A stretch of DNA of 13,195 nucleotides from DSOS01 sp035286585. GTDB lineage: Bacteria; Chloroflexota; Anaerolineae; Anaerolineales; UBA4823. The DNA lies in contig DATEDC010000051.1 in the NCBI GenBank assembly GCA_035286585.1, positions 1 to 13,195 on the forward strand. The letters are read 5' to 3'. Below, in pieces: positions 1 to 6,525 of this stretch. A model generated the notes under the pieces. The model saw only the letters and a list, made by a program, of their open reading frames with translations. It ran no database searches and had not been told where the DNA came from. The position numbers and the translations under genes are program-made. The stretch's first letter is position 1, and each line of letters opens with the position of its first letter.

Positions 1-365
1 TCCCCACGCGAGACGCTCTCTAACAGGTCATACAGTTGGTAAGGCTCCAGGTCTTTCAGCAGGTAACCTTGTGCGCCGCTCTTGATGGCTTCGAACAGGT
101 TCTGATCATCATCGGAGACCGTCAGTATGACGATTTTTACATGTGGCATCTCGCGCTTGATGCGCCGGGTAGCCTCCAGTCCATCGCATTTTGGCATTTC
201 AATGTCCATCAGGATGACATCCGGTAGGGTTTCCCGTGCGACTTTAATCGCTTCTATGCCGTCTCCTGCTTCCCCTACTACTTCTATGCTTTGGCGACGA
301 GAGAGCAGAACCGCCACACCTTTGCGAAATAAGACATGATCATCGACCAATAAAATGCGCAACAT
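1..365 (-). CDS. NarL/FixJ-type response regulator, receiver domain (C-terminus outside window)
   Basis: This is the N-terminal 121 residues of a response regulator; the coding strand runs off the left edge. The start is the ATG at 365, giving MLRILLVDDH. All receiver landmarks are visible: acidic pair D8/D9, phospho-acceptor D54 in the run ILMDIEMP, the switch residue T82 and the invariant K104 in GYLLKD. That pattern is typical of the NarL/LuxR class, so a C-terminal helix-turn-helix is expected beyond the window but is not seen. It begins 21 bp after the stop codon of the di-haem sensor kinase, so it is very probably that kinase's cognate regulator in an mrp-kinase-regulator operon. No clear Shine-Dalgarno sequence precedes the start, which suggests translation coupled to the kinase gene. 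The family assignment is secure; the regulated genes are unknown. Confidence 0.93.
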   Translation of the reverse strand, partial: MLRILLVDDHVLFRKGVAVLLSRRQSIEVVGEAGDGIEAIKVARETLPDVILMDIEMPKCDGLEATRRIKREMPHVKIVILTVSDDDQNLFEAIKSGAQGYLLKDLEPYQLYDLLESVSRG

Positions 366-386
366 GATAATCTATTTTACTGCTTA

Positions 387-2870
387 TTAAGCAGGTACCC
401 GAACAACGATTCGAGTGCCCTGCCCGGGCTGCGAATCCAACACCAGGCTGCCTCCGACACTCTCGGCGCGCTCGCGCATGATCTGGAGGCCAAAGCGCTG
501 GCCCCCTTCCTTCGAAACTTCTGCAGGATAAAATCCTTGACCATCATCTTCGACACTGATGCATACCTGCTCGTCTCTGCGCGAACAATGAATCAAGACT
601 TTACCGGCATCGGAATGCCTGCGAACGTTGGTCAGCGCTTCCTGTACAATACGCAGCAACTGGCTGGCTACTTCTGGCGAAAAACTGGACGGACACGCAT
701 TCTCGACCACCATGTGGACGTCAAGGCCATAGTGGGCCTGGTAGTCGATTAGATAATCTCGTAGAGTTGAGAAGAGATCAACCCGCTCTGTTACTGCGGT
801 GCGTAGATTGAATATCTCCTCGCGAACATCTGTATAAAGGATCTGCGAAGCTTTCTTTAATTCCAGCAAGCTCTCCTGAGCCTCCTCGATTTGCCCACCG
901 GACATCAGGTCCTCCGTAATTCCTGCTTTCACTTTCAGATAGGCGAGCCCCTGGGCGAGTTGGTCATGCAGTTCGCGCGCTAACCGGTCTCGCTCTTCCA
1001 AGAGCACCAGGTAATGAAGCTGGCGGTAAAGCTGAGCGTTTTCGATAGCTACAACCACCTGATTTGCCAGGCGGGTGAGCAGATTCCCATCCCGCTGCTG
1101 GAAGGGCCAGGGCTTTCGCCTCATCACTTCAACCAGCCCCAGGAAATATCCGCCGCGCCGTAATGGCGCTGCCAGCAGCGACTCGATCTGCTCCTGTGCG
1201 ATCAGATTTTCATCGTGGAGGATGAGTACGTCAGGGTTGTTTCCTCTCGCCATAAACGATTGGCCGGCCTGCAACTCGCTCCAGGGAGGCTGATCGCTCA
1301 CTATCATCCGCTTTCTGAGGATCAGGTCCGTTCGAGCACCAACGACCGCCTTGACCATCACCTCCTGGTGTTCCTCGTCCACCAATCCCACCAGCCCGAT
1401 GTCGGCGCTCATCAATTCCTGGGCCGCTTTCGCCACCGCCTCGAGTACCTCATCCAAGGCGAGCGAGGCGGAAATTTTCACCCCTAACTTGGAGAGGGTT
1501 AATGCTTGCTCTTCCCGCCGTCTTGTTTCTGCCAGCAAGATGGCATTGTCAATGGCAATCCCAATCTGACGACCGACTACCTTGAGGTATTCCACATCAT
1601 GCGAAGTAAGTGATTGACCAACCGGTGTGACGACACCTAAGCCCCCTACGACCGTCCTCCTGGACATGAGCGGCAGGTTGACGTAAGAACGGTCTTGCAG
1701 ATTCTCCCACACTCCTTGGAAACGGAGATCCTCGGCCATGTTAGGGACAAAAACCTCTTTACCGGTCTCAACGACTTCCTGGGTGATGTCATGACCAGAC
1801 TGCCGGCGTCGCTCAATCTCTTCAATCTGTGCCTGTGAGACGCCATATGATGCCCGCAGCGTATGTCGCCCGGTGCTTTCATCCCACAGAAAGATGAGCA
1901 CATTTTCCATCCCAAGTTTGCCCACCATAGTTTCCAGGGCTAATTCCAGGATTTCCTGCAGATCCAGTAATTGGGTGGCAGCTAAGCCAACTTCATTTAG
2001 GGTAGCCAGTTCCCGTTCCCTGCGAACCATTTCGGCGCGGGAAATTTCCAAACGCTGGCGCATATGGTCAAAGGATTCGGCTAGCTCCCCCAATTCGTCC
2101 TGGGAGGTTGCCAACACCTGGTAATTTAAATTCCCTCTGCTGATTTCGGCCACCCCTTGGGATAGTTCCCTTATGGGGCGAACGATGTAACGGTTGAGGG
2201 CCGGCACAATCAGACCGATCAGCAATACAAATGAAACCAGAGCAATCAGCGTCGTCTGCCAGAAGCTGGCACTGAGCAGCTCATTCACCGCGCCCAGCGA
2301 TGTTTCGATCATGATCAATCCCAGAATCTGGTTTTCAGGATTATGGCAGGTATTGCATTCTGGTCGGTTTTGAATCAAATTGACGTTGAGTAAAACCTCG
2401 TGCTCATTCTGTGTGGTGAAAACAACATTATTTCTTCTTGGCGTATTGCCTTCGACGTGGCAGGACTGGCATACCGCCTCTGTCCGTGTGTACTGAGTTC
2501 CGACCTCGCTCTCTACTGAGCTCACACGAACGATGCTCTGGTCGTTCAAGATGCGCAGCGCTTCCACGGACTCCTCAGCGACAACGGCCTGGACGGAGTC
2601 GGCGATCATTTCCCTATCAACGGTGAGCATGGCATGGCGCAGGTTGGCCTCAATTGCACTGCTTAAAGCGGAGGTGGCAGATTGGGCAGACTCAATTAAA
2701 TGCTGTCTTTGGTGGTTGAGCGAAAGCAACGTGGATACTAACGTAGTCACCAACGAGATGATAACGATGAGGAATATGATCCTGACTTTCAGTGTTGGTT
2801 TGAAAATTAACAAACTGATGTTGGATTCATATATCCCGATTAATTTAGCGACCAAACTATTTGAAACCAT
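387..2870 (-). CDS. Di-haem c-type sensor histidine kinase (HAMP-GAF-GAF-HisKA_3-HATPase)
   Basis: This is an 827-residue membrane histidine kinase of the NarX/LiaS class. In order it has: TM1 about 29-51; an extracytoplasmic domain about 52-204 with two c-type haem motifs, CQSCH (134-138) and CNTCH (172-176); TM2 about 205-225; HAMP about 226-280; GAF1 about 305-445; GAF2 about 465-612; and a HisKA_3 dimerisation domain with phospho-acceptor H635 in ARELHDQ. The HATPase_c domain follows, with N748 in NVRRHS, DDGQGF at 775-780, GLQIMRER at 794-801 and GQGTR at 816-820. Two CxxCH motifs outside the membrane imply covalently bound haems, so a redox potential or a small gas ligand is the likely signal (inference). 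The start ATG overlaps the end of mrp by 14 bp (ATGGTTTCAAATAG), implying translational coupling. The response regulator follows 21 bp downstream. The domain calls are firm; the ligand is not known. Confidence 0.95.
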   Translation of the reverse strand: MVSNSLVAKLIGIYESNISLLIFKPTLKVRIIFLIVIISLVTTLVSTLLSLNHQRQHLIESAQSATSALSSAIEANLRHAMLTVDREMIADSVQAVVAEESVEALRILNDQSIVRVSSVESEVGTQYTRTEAVCQSCHVEGNTPRRNNVVFTTQNEHEVLLNVNLIQNRPECNTCHNPENQILGLIMIETSLGAVNELLSASFWQTTLIALVSFVLLIGLIVPALNRYIVRPIRELSQGVAEISRGNLNYQVLATSQDELGELAESFDHMRQRLEISRAEMVRRERELATLNEVGLAATQLLDLQEILELALETMVGKLGMENVLIFLWDESTGRHTLRASYGVSQAQIEEIERRRQSGHDITQEVVETGKEVFVPNMAEDLRFQGVWENLQDRSYVNLPLMSRRTVVGGLGVVTPVGQSLTSHDVEYLKVVGRQIGIAIDNAILLAETRRREEQALTLSKLGVKISASLALDEVLEAVAKAAQELMSADIGLVGLVDEEHQEVMVKAVVGARTDLILRKRMIVSDQPPWSELQAGQSFMARGNNPDVLILHDENLIAQEQIESLLAAPLRRGGYFLGLVEVMRRKPWPFQQRDGNLLTRLANQVVVAIENAQLYRQLHYLVLLEERDRLARELHDQLAQGLAYLKVKAGITEDLMSGGQIEEAQESLLELKKASQILYTDVREEIFNLRTAVTERVDLFSTLRDYLIDYQAHYGLDVHMVVENACPSSFSPEVASQLLRIVQEALTNVRRHSDAGKVLIHCSRRDEQVCISVEDDGQGFYPAEVSKEGGQRFGLQIMRERAESVGGSLVLDSQPGQGTRIVVRVPA

Positions 2871-3948
2871 TATTGTGATGTTGCTTCATCCAGGGGGCAG
2901 CCGGCTGCGGCTCGATCGGCGGTACGACAGTTAAGAAAGCCGTAGCCAATTCTGTGTACGCTGCGTGCTCGTACAACTCAATCTCGCCCGCATCCGCCAG
3001 TTCGGTCAGGCTGGGATCGATGGGCAGATGGCCCAAAATGGGCGCCCCAGCCAGTTGAGCAACGGCCTGCGTATGGCTGGGTCCAAAGATCATGTGCCTG
3101 GTCCCCGTCTCGGTGGAGATGAAATAGCTCATATTTTCCACGATGCCCAGGACCGGCACCTTAAGCGCCTGGCACATGTTCACCGTCTTACGCACGATCA
3201 TAGACGCCAGGCTCTGCGGGGTTGTCACCATCAAGATCCCGTCCAGGGGCAGCGATTGCATCACGGTTATGGTTGCGTCGGAAGTGCCTGGGGGTAGGTC
3301 GATCAGCAGGTAATCCAGTCGCCCCCACAACACATCACCCCAAAACTGGCGGATGGTGCTGCTCATGATTGGCCCCCGCCACAGAACTGTCATATCCTCC
3401 TCCGGCAGCATCAGGTTGGTTGAGATCACTTTTATTCCCGTCTGGGTATCAATCGGCAGGATCCCCATCGGAGTCCCAGGGACTGGCCCGGAAATTCTGA
3501 ACAGGCGCGGTATGCTTGGACCGGTTAAATCTGCGTCCAGTATGCCCACCGCCAGGCCTTGGCGTTGTAAAGCTACTGCGAGCAACGCCGTCACGGAAGA
3601 TTTACCCACACCCCCCTTGCCGCTCATCACAGCCACTACCTGACCGATGCGGTTCATACTGATCGCCGCAGAAAGGCGTTCTTTTAACCGTCTGCGTTCG
3701 TCTGTGGTCATGGTGGCCAGTTCTACGGTGACGCATTTCACCCCTGGCACCGCCTCTGCAGCTACCCGGGTATTCTCCTTCAGCAGCTCCTTTAGCGGAC
3801 ATCCCTTCATCGTCAGTGCCAGGGTGATAATAACGTCGCCCTCTTCGATTTGAATATCGCGCACCATTCCCAGTTCCACAATATTCTTGCCTAACTCCGG
3901 ATCGATTACCTGAGTAAGCGCTTGTTGGATTCGCTCGATTGTCAGCAT
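2857..3948 (-). CDS. mrp: Mrp/NBP35-family P-loop ATPase (Fe-S cluster carrier type), lacking the CxxC motif
   Basis: This is a 363-residue protein. Residues 1-80 are a MIP18/DUF59 domain (DPELGKNIVELG, with TMKGCPL around C50). Residues 100-340 are an Mrp/ApbC/NBP35 ATPase with the deviant Walker A SGKGGVGKSS at 109-118 (K111 and K116), LDADLTGPS at 137-145 and DLPPGTSD at 217-224. Family members usually carry and transfer Fe-S clusters on a CPxC pair just after ENMSYF. Here that stretch (270-290) reads ENMSYFISTETG and has no cysteine, so a conventional bridging cluster site is missing. I chose the ATG at 3948 because GGACGAAGGAT precedes it and the DUF59 fold begins there; a longer TTG start at 4026 would add an unrelated 26 residues. 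It is the first gene after a near-consensus promoter and overlaps the kinase gene downstream. The link to the haem kinase suggests redox or Fe-S homeostasis (inference). Confidence 0.93.
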   Translation of the reverse strand: MLTIERIQQALTQVIDPELGKNIVELGMVRDIQIEEGDVIITLALTMKGCPLKELLKENTRVAAEAVPGVKCVTVELATMTTDERRRLKERLSAAISMNRIGQVVAVMSGKGGVGKSSVTALLAVALQRQGLAVGILDADLTGPSIPRLFRISGPVPGTPMGILPIDTQTGIKVISTNLMLPEEDMTVLWRGPIMSSTIRQFWGDVLWGRLDYLLIDLPPGTSDATITVMQSLPLDGILMVTTPQSLASMIVRKTVNMCQALKVPVLGIVENMSYFISTETGTRHMIFGPSHTQAVAQLAGAPILGHLPIDPSLTELADAGEIELYEHAAYTELATAFLTVVPPIEPQPAAPWMKQHHNNGFK

Positions 3949-4058
3949 TATCCTTCGTCCTCTGTGGTTATCGATAATGAATATCCAAATCCCCTGGCTA
4001 GCTGCAGGATTGTGATACCCTCCCAAGTGTTGTCCTTATGAAAGGAAACATTATCACC

Positions 4059-4087
4059 ATTATATATTGGACTTTTGATAATGTAAA
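4059..4087 (-). promoter_or_regulatory. Near-consensus sigma-70/sigma-A promoter for mrp operon
   Basis: On the minus strand, TTTACA (4087-4082) is followed by a 17-bp spacer and a perfect TATAAT (4064-4059). This matches TTGACA-N17-TATAAT at 11 of 12 positions. Transcription would start near 4052, leaving a leader of about 100 nt before the mrp start. It is the best housekeeping promoter in the window and fits an operon of mrp, kinase and regulator. Confidence 0.75.
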
Positions 4088-4585
4088 CTGAGCTCGACTG
4101 GCTCGATACACACCGTCCTGCGACCAGTAGATGTTCCATGCTCTCTGGAAGCAGAATCGCATATGGAATCTGGAAATACCTCTTCTTGTAGTCGGCAGCG
4201 CCAAAATGCCATGCCCAGCCAAGAACTCGGGAAATATGCCAATGGAATCAGCAAAGGGCAGTAAGATGGCGAGCGTGGTTGTATCACTCAAGCTCCTGTC
4301 TACAAACGCAAAAACCTGCCGGAAAGCAGGTCTGAGTGGGAGAAGAAGGGCAAAAAGTAAGGATTTTACCCCACATGGACCACGGCGTCTCCAACCTTAT
4401 GCACCTGCATTTTCCGGACTCCTCTCAAGTTTGATTGAGCACCCCTGCGATGCGGATGCTTCCTCCGGCCATTTCGTATTCGCAAAGCAGTTAAGCCAGG
4501 GTGTCTAATGCCAGCCGGTGACTTTCGATGATGATGCTTACTTCATCCCTCCTGGGTTTGATTGGCCGGAACTCCCATCCAGGCC
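4088..4585. other. 498-bp intergenic region with orphan translation signals, no supported gene
   Basis: No reading frame here is convincing on either strand. The longest open frame (4131-4508, plus strand) has no Shine-Dalgarno sequence and looks random. On the minus strand there is a 14-codon ORF at 4410-4366 (MQVHKVGDAVVHVG) with a good ribosome site, GAGAGGAG, 8 nt before its ATG. It is preceded by a small hairpin, CTCAA-6-TTGAG. A second AGGAGGG site near 4545 is followed only by ATG-AAG-stop, while an adjacent frame reads EVSIIIESHRLALDTLA before its stop at about 4498. These look like leftovers of decayed genes, or leader peptides; I cannot decide which. Confidence 0.4.
4311..4331 (-). 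terminator. Weak hairpin with T-tract, possible terminator
   Basis: ACCTGC and GCAGGT (4314-4319 and 4326-4331) form a 6-bp stem with a 6-nt loop. On the minus strand the stem is followed by TTTTG. It could end the transcript coming from the 77-residue gene upstream, but the stem is short and the T-tract brief. Confidence 0.3.
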
Positions 4586-4819
4586 TCAGGCAGCCAGGCT
4601 GATATAGACTGTCTGGCTGCGGGAGCTAAGCCCAGCCCAGTATGTTTTCCCACCCACCTTGTATTCATTCATCATGATGGATCGTCCACTTTCACCGTTC
4701 GGCTCTACATAGGTTGTCTTCCGATCCTGCACTCGCTTTACCTTGATTTCTCCATCCTGCTCACTCCCGGTCCGGGCATAATGATCTATCTTCTCCCGTA
4801 ACATCTGCTTCTCGTCCAT
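4586..4819 (-). CDS. Small hypothetical protein (77 aa)
   Basis: I do not recognise this 77-residue soluble protein. Its N-terminal half is charged (MDEKQMLREKIDHYARTGS, then EIKVKRVQDRKTTYVEP). Its C-terminal half is small and beta-like (YKVGGKTYWAGLSSRSQTVY), which suggests a compact beta fold. There is no signal peptide, membrane segment or cysteine. The gene is supported by an excellent ribosome site: CTGGAGG lies 5 nt before the ATG. It starts 38 bp after the stop of the lysine-rich mini-protein gene, so the two probably share a transcript downstream of the BON gene. An 8-bp inverted repeat (GCAGCCAG/CTGGCTGC, 4590-4620) overlaps its last codons but has no T-tract. The function is unknown; the company it keeps suggests a stress role (inference). 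Confidence 0.75.
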   Translation of the reverse strand: MDEKQMLREKIDHYARTGSEQDGEIKVKRVQDRKTTYVEPNGESGRSIMMNEYKVGGKTYWAGLSSRSQTVYISLAA

Positions 4820-4857
4820 AAATCCTCCAGTTCGCTTGTTGTCACCAGGGTTTGCGC

Positions 4858-4965
4858 TTAAGTCTTAGCTATGGTGGAAGAAATACGAACCTGTTTCTTC
4901 TTCTCTCGCTTGTTGACCTGCTTTTTCTTTTTCTTCTCTTTGTTCTTTGGACTCTTGTCGCCCAT
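4858..4965 (-). CDS. Lysine-rich 35-residue protein (MGDKSPKNKE... type)
   Basis: This short ORF reads MGDKSPKNKE, then a lysine/glutamine/arginine-rich stretch, and ends RISSTIAKT. About 15 of its 35 residues are lysine. The ribosome site is near perfect: AAAGGAGA lies 6-7 nt before the ATG at 4965. The coding sequence stops at 4858, 38 bp before the next gene. From memory, small proteins beginning M-G-D-K-S-P-K occur as hypothetical proteins in many environmental genomes, but I know no assigned function. The strong positive charge and lack of hydrophobic residues suggest an intrinsically disordered, nucleic-acid-binding or ribosome-associated peptide (inference). It is easily missed because of its size. 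Confidence 0.75.
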   Translation of the reverse strand: MGDKSPKNKEKKKKKQVNKREKKKQVRISSTIAKT

Positions 4966-5054
4966 AATGCATCTCCTTTGTCACTAGTTTCTTCTCTAAC
5001 ATTTTGAATATTTGGTTTGCCAGCAATTCGTGTTACTGATCCCTGCGAAGAAAT

Positions 5055-5095
5055 CTAAACCGGGTTGGCGAGCAAACATCGCCTGATAAGTTTAG
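5055..5095 (-). other. Two-part hairpin between BON gene and lysine-rich gene
   Basis: On the minus strand an outer stem CTAAAC/GTTTAG encloses a symmetric 6/6 internal loop and an inner stem GGCGA/TCGCC with a 7-nt loop. It lies 16 bp after the BON stop codon and about 90 bp before the next start. There is no T-tract directly after it, so it may be a processing or stability element rather than a terminator. The rest of the 4966-5110 gap shows no clear promoter. Confidence 0.35.
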
Positions 5096-5110
5096 CAATT
5101 TTTACAACGA

Positions 5111-5836
5111 TCAGTAGTTCATATCTTCAACGGATTCAACCGGGAACAATACGTCATCCGGACAATAGGGATATGGCGGCGTCCAATCCTCTCTTGGAGC
5201 AGTGAAACAGGAAGGATCAAATTTTTGTACTGTTCCACAGAAGCCGTCGCGAAAATAGATCTGCTCTCCGATAGAAGGTTGTAAAAAGCGCTGATCTTCT
5301 GCCTCCAAATCAACCCCGGGAGCCCGCACGGAATTGATCACGCCGCGCACCCCAGGGATGTTGGCTGCATATTTCTCTGCCAAACTGCGCACGGTTGCAC
5401 TGCCCACTTCGCCATGCAGCCCAACGACCCCGTTCTGCACTCCCGTGAAGAATTTAACCCCATAAACGTGCTCGATCTTTCCCAACGCTCCGGCTACTTT
5501 CCGCATGATTTTGTCATCTGGAACCAGGTAGCTCCTTACCCCCAGTACACCAGGGATCGTTCGAGCTGCAGCATCAGCCCGCTGTTGATTGCTTGCGCTG
5601 ATGACATGTCCGCTAAAGAAAACGACGCCATCTTTTACATCAACATCGATTTCCCCGTAATCCGTTCTGCGCAGCACGCCAATATTCCATATGGCGCGGC
5701 CCACTTTTTCTGCGATGGATGTATCTACTTTATCTGCCGTGTGATCCGCGTTCTGTTCTTCTACCGATAACCAGGATCGATCGTTGCACCTGGAAAATTC
5801 TGCGAGACTTGATTGGGTCGTTTGTGCTGTAACCAT
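5111..5836 (-). CDS. Two-BON-domain protein with PRC-barrel-like, cysteine-bearing tail
   Basis: This is a 241-residue protein with two tandem BON domains, about 40-105 (GEIDVDVKDGVVFFSGHV) and about 107-172 (GVKFFTGVQNGVVGLHGEV). Each ends in a typical PGV-x-GV segment (IPGVLGVRS and IPGVRGVINS). BON domains occur in OsmY-type osmotic stress proteins and in secreted or envelope-associated proteins. There is no obvious signal peptide (the N-terminus is MVTAQTTQSSLAEF), so a cytoplasmic location is likely. Residues 187-206 (IGEQIYFRDGFCGTVQKF) resemble the first strands of a PRC-barrel. A short tail follows with cysteines at 210 and 225 and PYPY. The ATG at 5836 is preceded by CGAGGAGA at good spacing. 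It probably shares a transcript with the frameshifted mini-gene upstream, 45 bp away. The family call is firm; the role is inferred. Confidence 0.88.
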   Translation of the reverse strand: MVTAQTTQSSLAEFSRCNDRSWLSVEEQNADHTADKVDTSIAEKVGRAIWNIGVLRRTDYGEIDVDVKDGVVFFSGHVISASNQQRADAAARTIPGVLGVRSYLVPDDKIMRKVAGALGKIEHVYGVKFFTGVQNGVVGLHGEVGSATVRSLAEKYAANIPGVRGVINSVRAPGVDLEAEDQRFLQPSIGEQIYFRDGFCGTVQKFDPSCFTAPREDWTPPYPYCPDDVLFPVESVEDMNY

Positions 5837-5881
5837 ATAAGTTCTCCTCGTCCTGCTCTTGGATTTCGTCCGTACAGGGCG

Positions 5882-6000
5882 CTATACCTTTGCCCAATAT
5901 TCATCAGCCTCTTTTTCCATTGCCGATAGGCGTGTGTAGTAATACGGAAACTCTTTGAGATGCGTCAAATCAGCGAGGCTAAACCTTTTCCCGTACGCAT
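5882..6000 (-). pseudogene. Frameshifted mini-gene (39 aa if read through a -1 shift)
   Basis: A very strong ribosome site, AAAAGGAG, precedes the ATG at 6000. The zero frame stops after 11 codons (MRTGKGLASLI). The -1 frame, entered at the run GGGAAAA (5992-5986), continues as RFSLADLTHLKEF, then YYYTRLSAMEKEADEYWAKV, to a stop at 5884-5882. It is clearly protein-like. The combined product would be 39 residues with a tyrosine-rich helical tail, and the HLxExPxYYxxLxxME pattern recalls the end of DUF5661-type small proteins (from memory, weak). GGGAAAA fits the X-XXY-YYZ slippery pattern in the correct frame, so programmed -1 recoding is possible. A one-base loss in the A-run, real or an assembly error, is equally possible. 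It lies 45 bp upstream of the BON gene and downstream of promoter-like element copy 1. Confidence 0.55.
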
Positions 6001-6070
6001 GGTGGATCTCCTTTTATATCAAATAATCTTCAGATTTCTGGTTGGGTTTGTCTTTACCCGGCTCTTTAAT

Positions 6071-6146
6071 ACTTCCTATATCAAATACACCCCGTCCGCA
6101 TCCACTGACCGGGGTGTATTTGTTTCCGCCAGTTGGGGGAAGATTT
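6071..6146 (-). promoter_or_regulatory. Promoter-like element, copy 1
   Basis: This is one of three gapless copies of a 75-bp element (the others are at 6710-6787 and 11791-11868). On the minus strand it reads CCCCCAACTGG, 25 bp, GGATG, 18 bp, TATAGGAA. GGATG and TATAGG sit at -35/-10 spacing, and CCCCCAACTGG falls near -63, where an upstream activator would bind. It would drive the frameshifted mini-gene and the BON gene, with a leader of about 70 nt. A perfect 13-bp inverted repeat (6082-6094 and 6110-6122) surrounds the -35-like block. Confidence 0.55.
6082..6122 (-). terminator. Perfect 13-bp inverted repeat, terminator or operator
   Basis: CAAATACACCCCG and CGGGGTGTATTTG pair without mismatch around a 15-nt loop. 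It lies 63 bp after the stop of the GlsB/YeaQ-type gene at 6185. The 3' arm ends in T-rich sequence in either direction, so it could terminate that gene. However, it is embedded in the repeated promoter-like element, so an operator role is equally possible. Confidence 0.5.
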
Positions 6147-6184
6147 AAATTTATCTTATTGAGCCGGGATGGAAAGCGAAACCG

Positions 6185-6454
6185 TTAGCGGCGTAGCCCT
6201 CCCCGGCGGAAGAGATTGACGACAAACAAGAGGAGGATGGCGCCTCCTAGCGTCACCAGCATGGTCGGAAGGGTGACCGCATCGTTAATCGTCCCGACAC
6301 CAAAAATGGGGGAAAGGAACCACCCTGCCACGAACGCGCCAACAACGCCCACCACGATATCGAGTAACAGGCCCTGTTGCGAATTCGTCCGCATGATCCT
6401 GCTGGCAATGTAGCCGACGATCGCGCCAGCGATGAGATATATGATGATGTTCAT
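6185..6454 (-). CDS. GlsB/YeaQ/YmgE-family small membrane protein (paralogue 1)
   Basis: This is an 89-residue protein of the transglycosylase-associated (GlsB/YeaQ/YmgE) family. Three membrane segments are visible: about 2-18 (IIIYLIAGAIVGYIA), 30-50 (LLDIVVGVVGAFVAGWF) and 65-82 (MLVTLGGAILLLFVVNLF). A basic tail, RRGGLRR, ends it. The family signature of an N-terminal AGAIVGYIAS followed by a glycine-rich second helix is clear. Members are typically induced by acid, osmotic or general stress; their biochemical role is not established. The ATG at 6454 is preceded by AGGAGAG at good spacing. A second paralogue lies at 11007-11282, and both have a copy of the same structured leader upstream, so they are probably co-regulated. 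Here the leader is about 190 bp away, separated by two mini-ORFs and two small hairpins. Confidence 0.9.
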   Translation of the reverse strand: MNIIIYLIAGAIVGYIASRIMRTNSQQGLLLDIVVGVVGAFVAGWFLSPIFGVGTINDAVTLPTMLVTLGGAILLLFVVNLFRRGGLRR

Positions 6455-6483
6455 TTGTACTCTCCTATTTGATGGTTAGAGAT

Positions 6484-6525
6484 ACACGGGTAACCCGTGT
6501 TTGCGAGATTATCTCCCTTTCTCGC
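6484..6525 (-). other. Tandem small hairpins in the leader of the GlsB/YeaQ-type gene
   Basis: GCGAGA/TCTCGC (6503-6525, 11-nt loop) is followed directly on the minus strand by ACACGGG/CCCGTGT (6484-6500, 3-nt loop). They lie 30-70 bp upstream of the start codon at 6454. The second contains the palindrome CGGGTTACCCG and could be a DNA operator or an RNA hairpin. Confidence 0.35.

Noticed and set aside
3949..4026. Longer TTG start for mrp adding 26 residues
   Set aside because: The extra residues are unlike any DUF59 N-terminus, and the ATG at 3948 has a ribosome site at the point where the family begins.
4131..4508. 125-codon open frame on the plus strand
   Set aside because: It has no ribosome site and no recognisable composition or motif, it overlaps minus-strand hairpins and short ORFs, and it is the only plus-strand candidate in an otherwise minus-strand window.
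4490..4510. ATTAGACACCCTGG on the minus strand, resembling the conserved ATTAGATACCC segment of 16S rRNA
   Set aside because: The match is short and imperfect and no other rRNA sequence surrounds it.
4590..4620. 8-bp inverted repeat GCAGCCAG/CTGGCTGC as a terminator
   Set aside because: It lies in the last codons of the 77-residue gene and has no T-tract on either strand.
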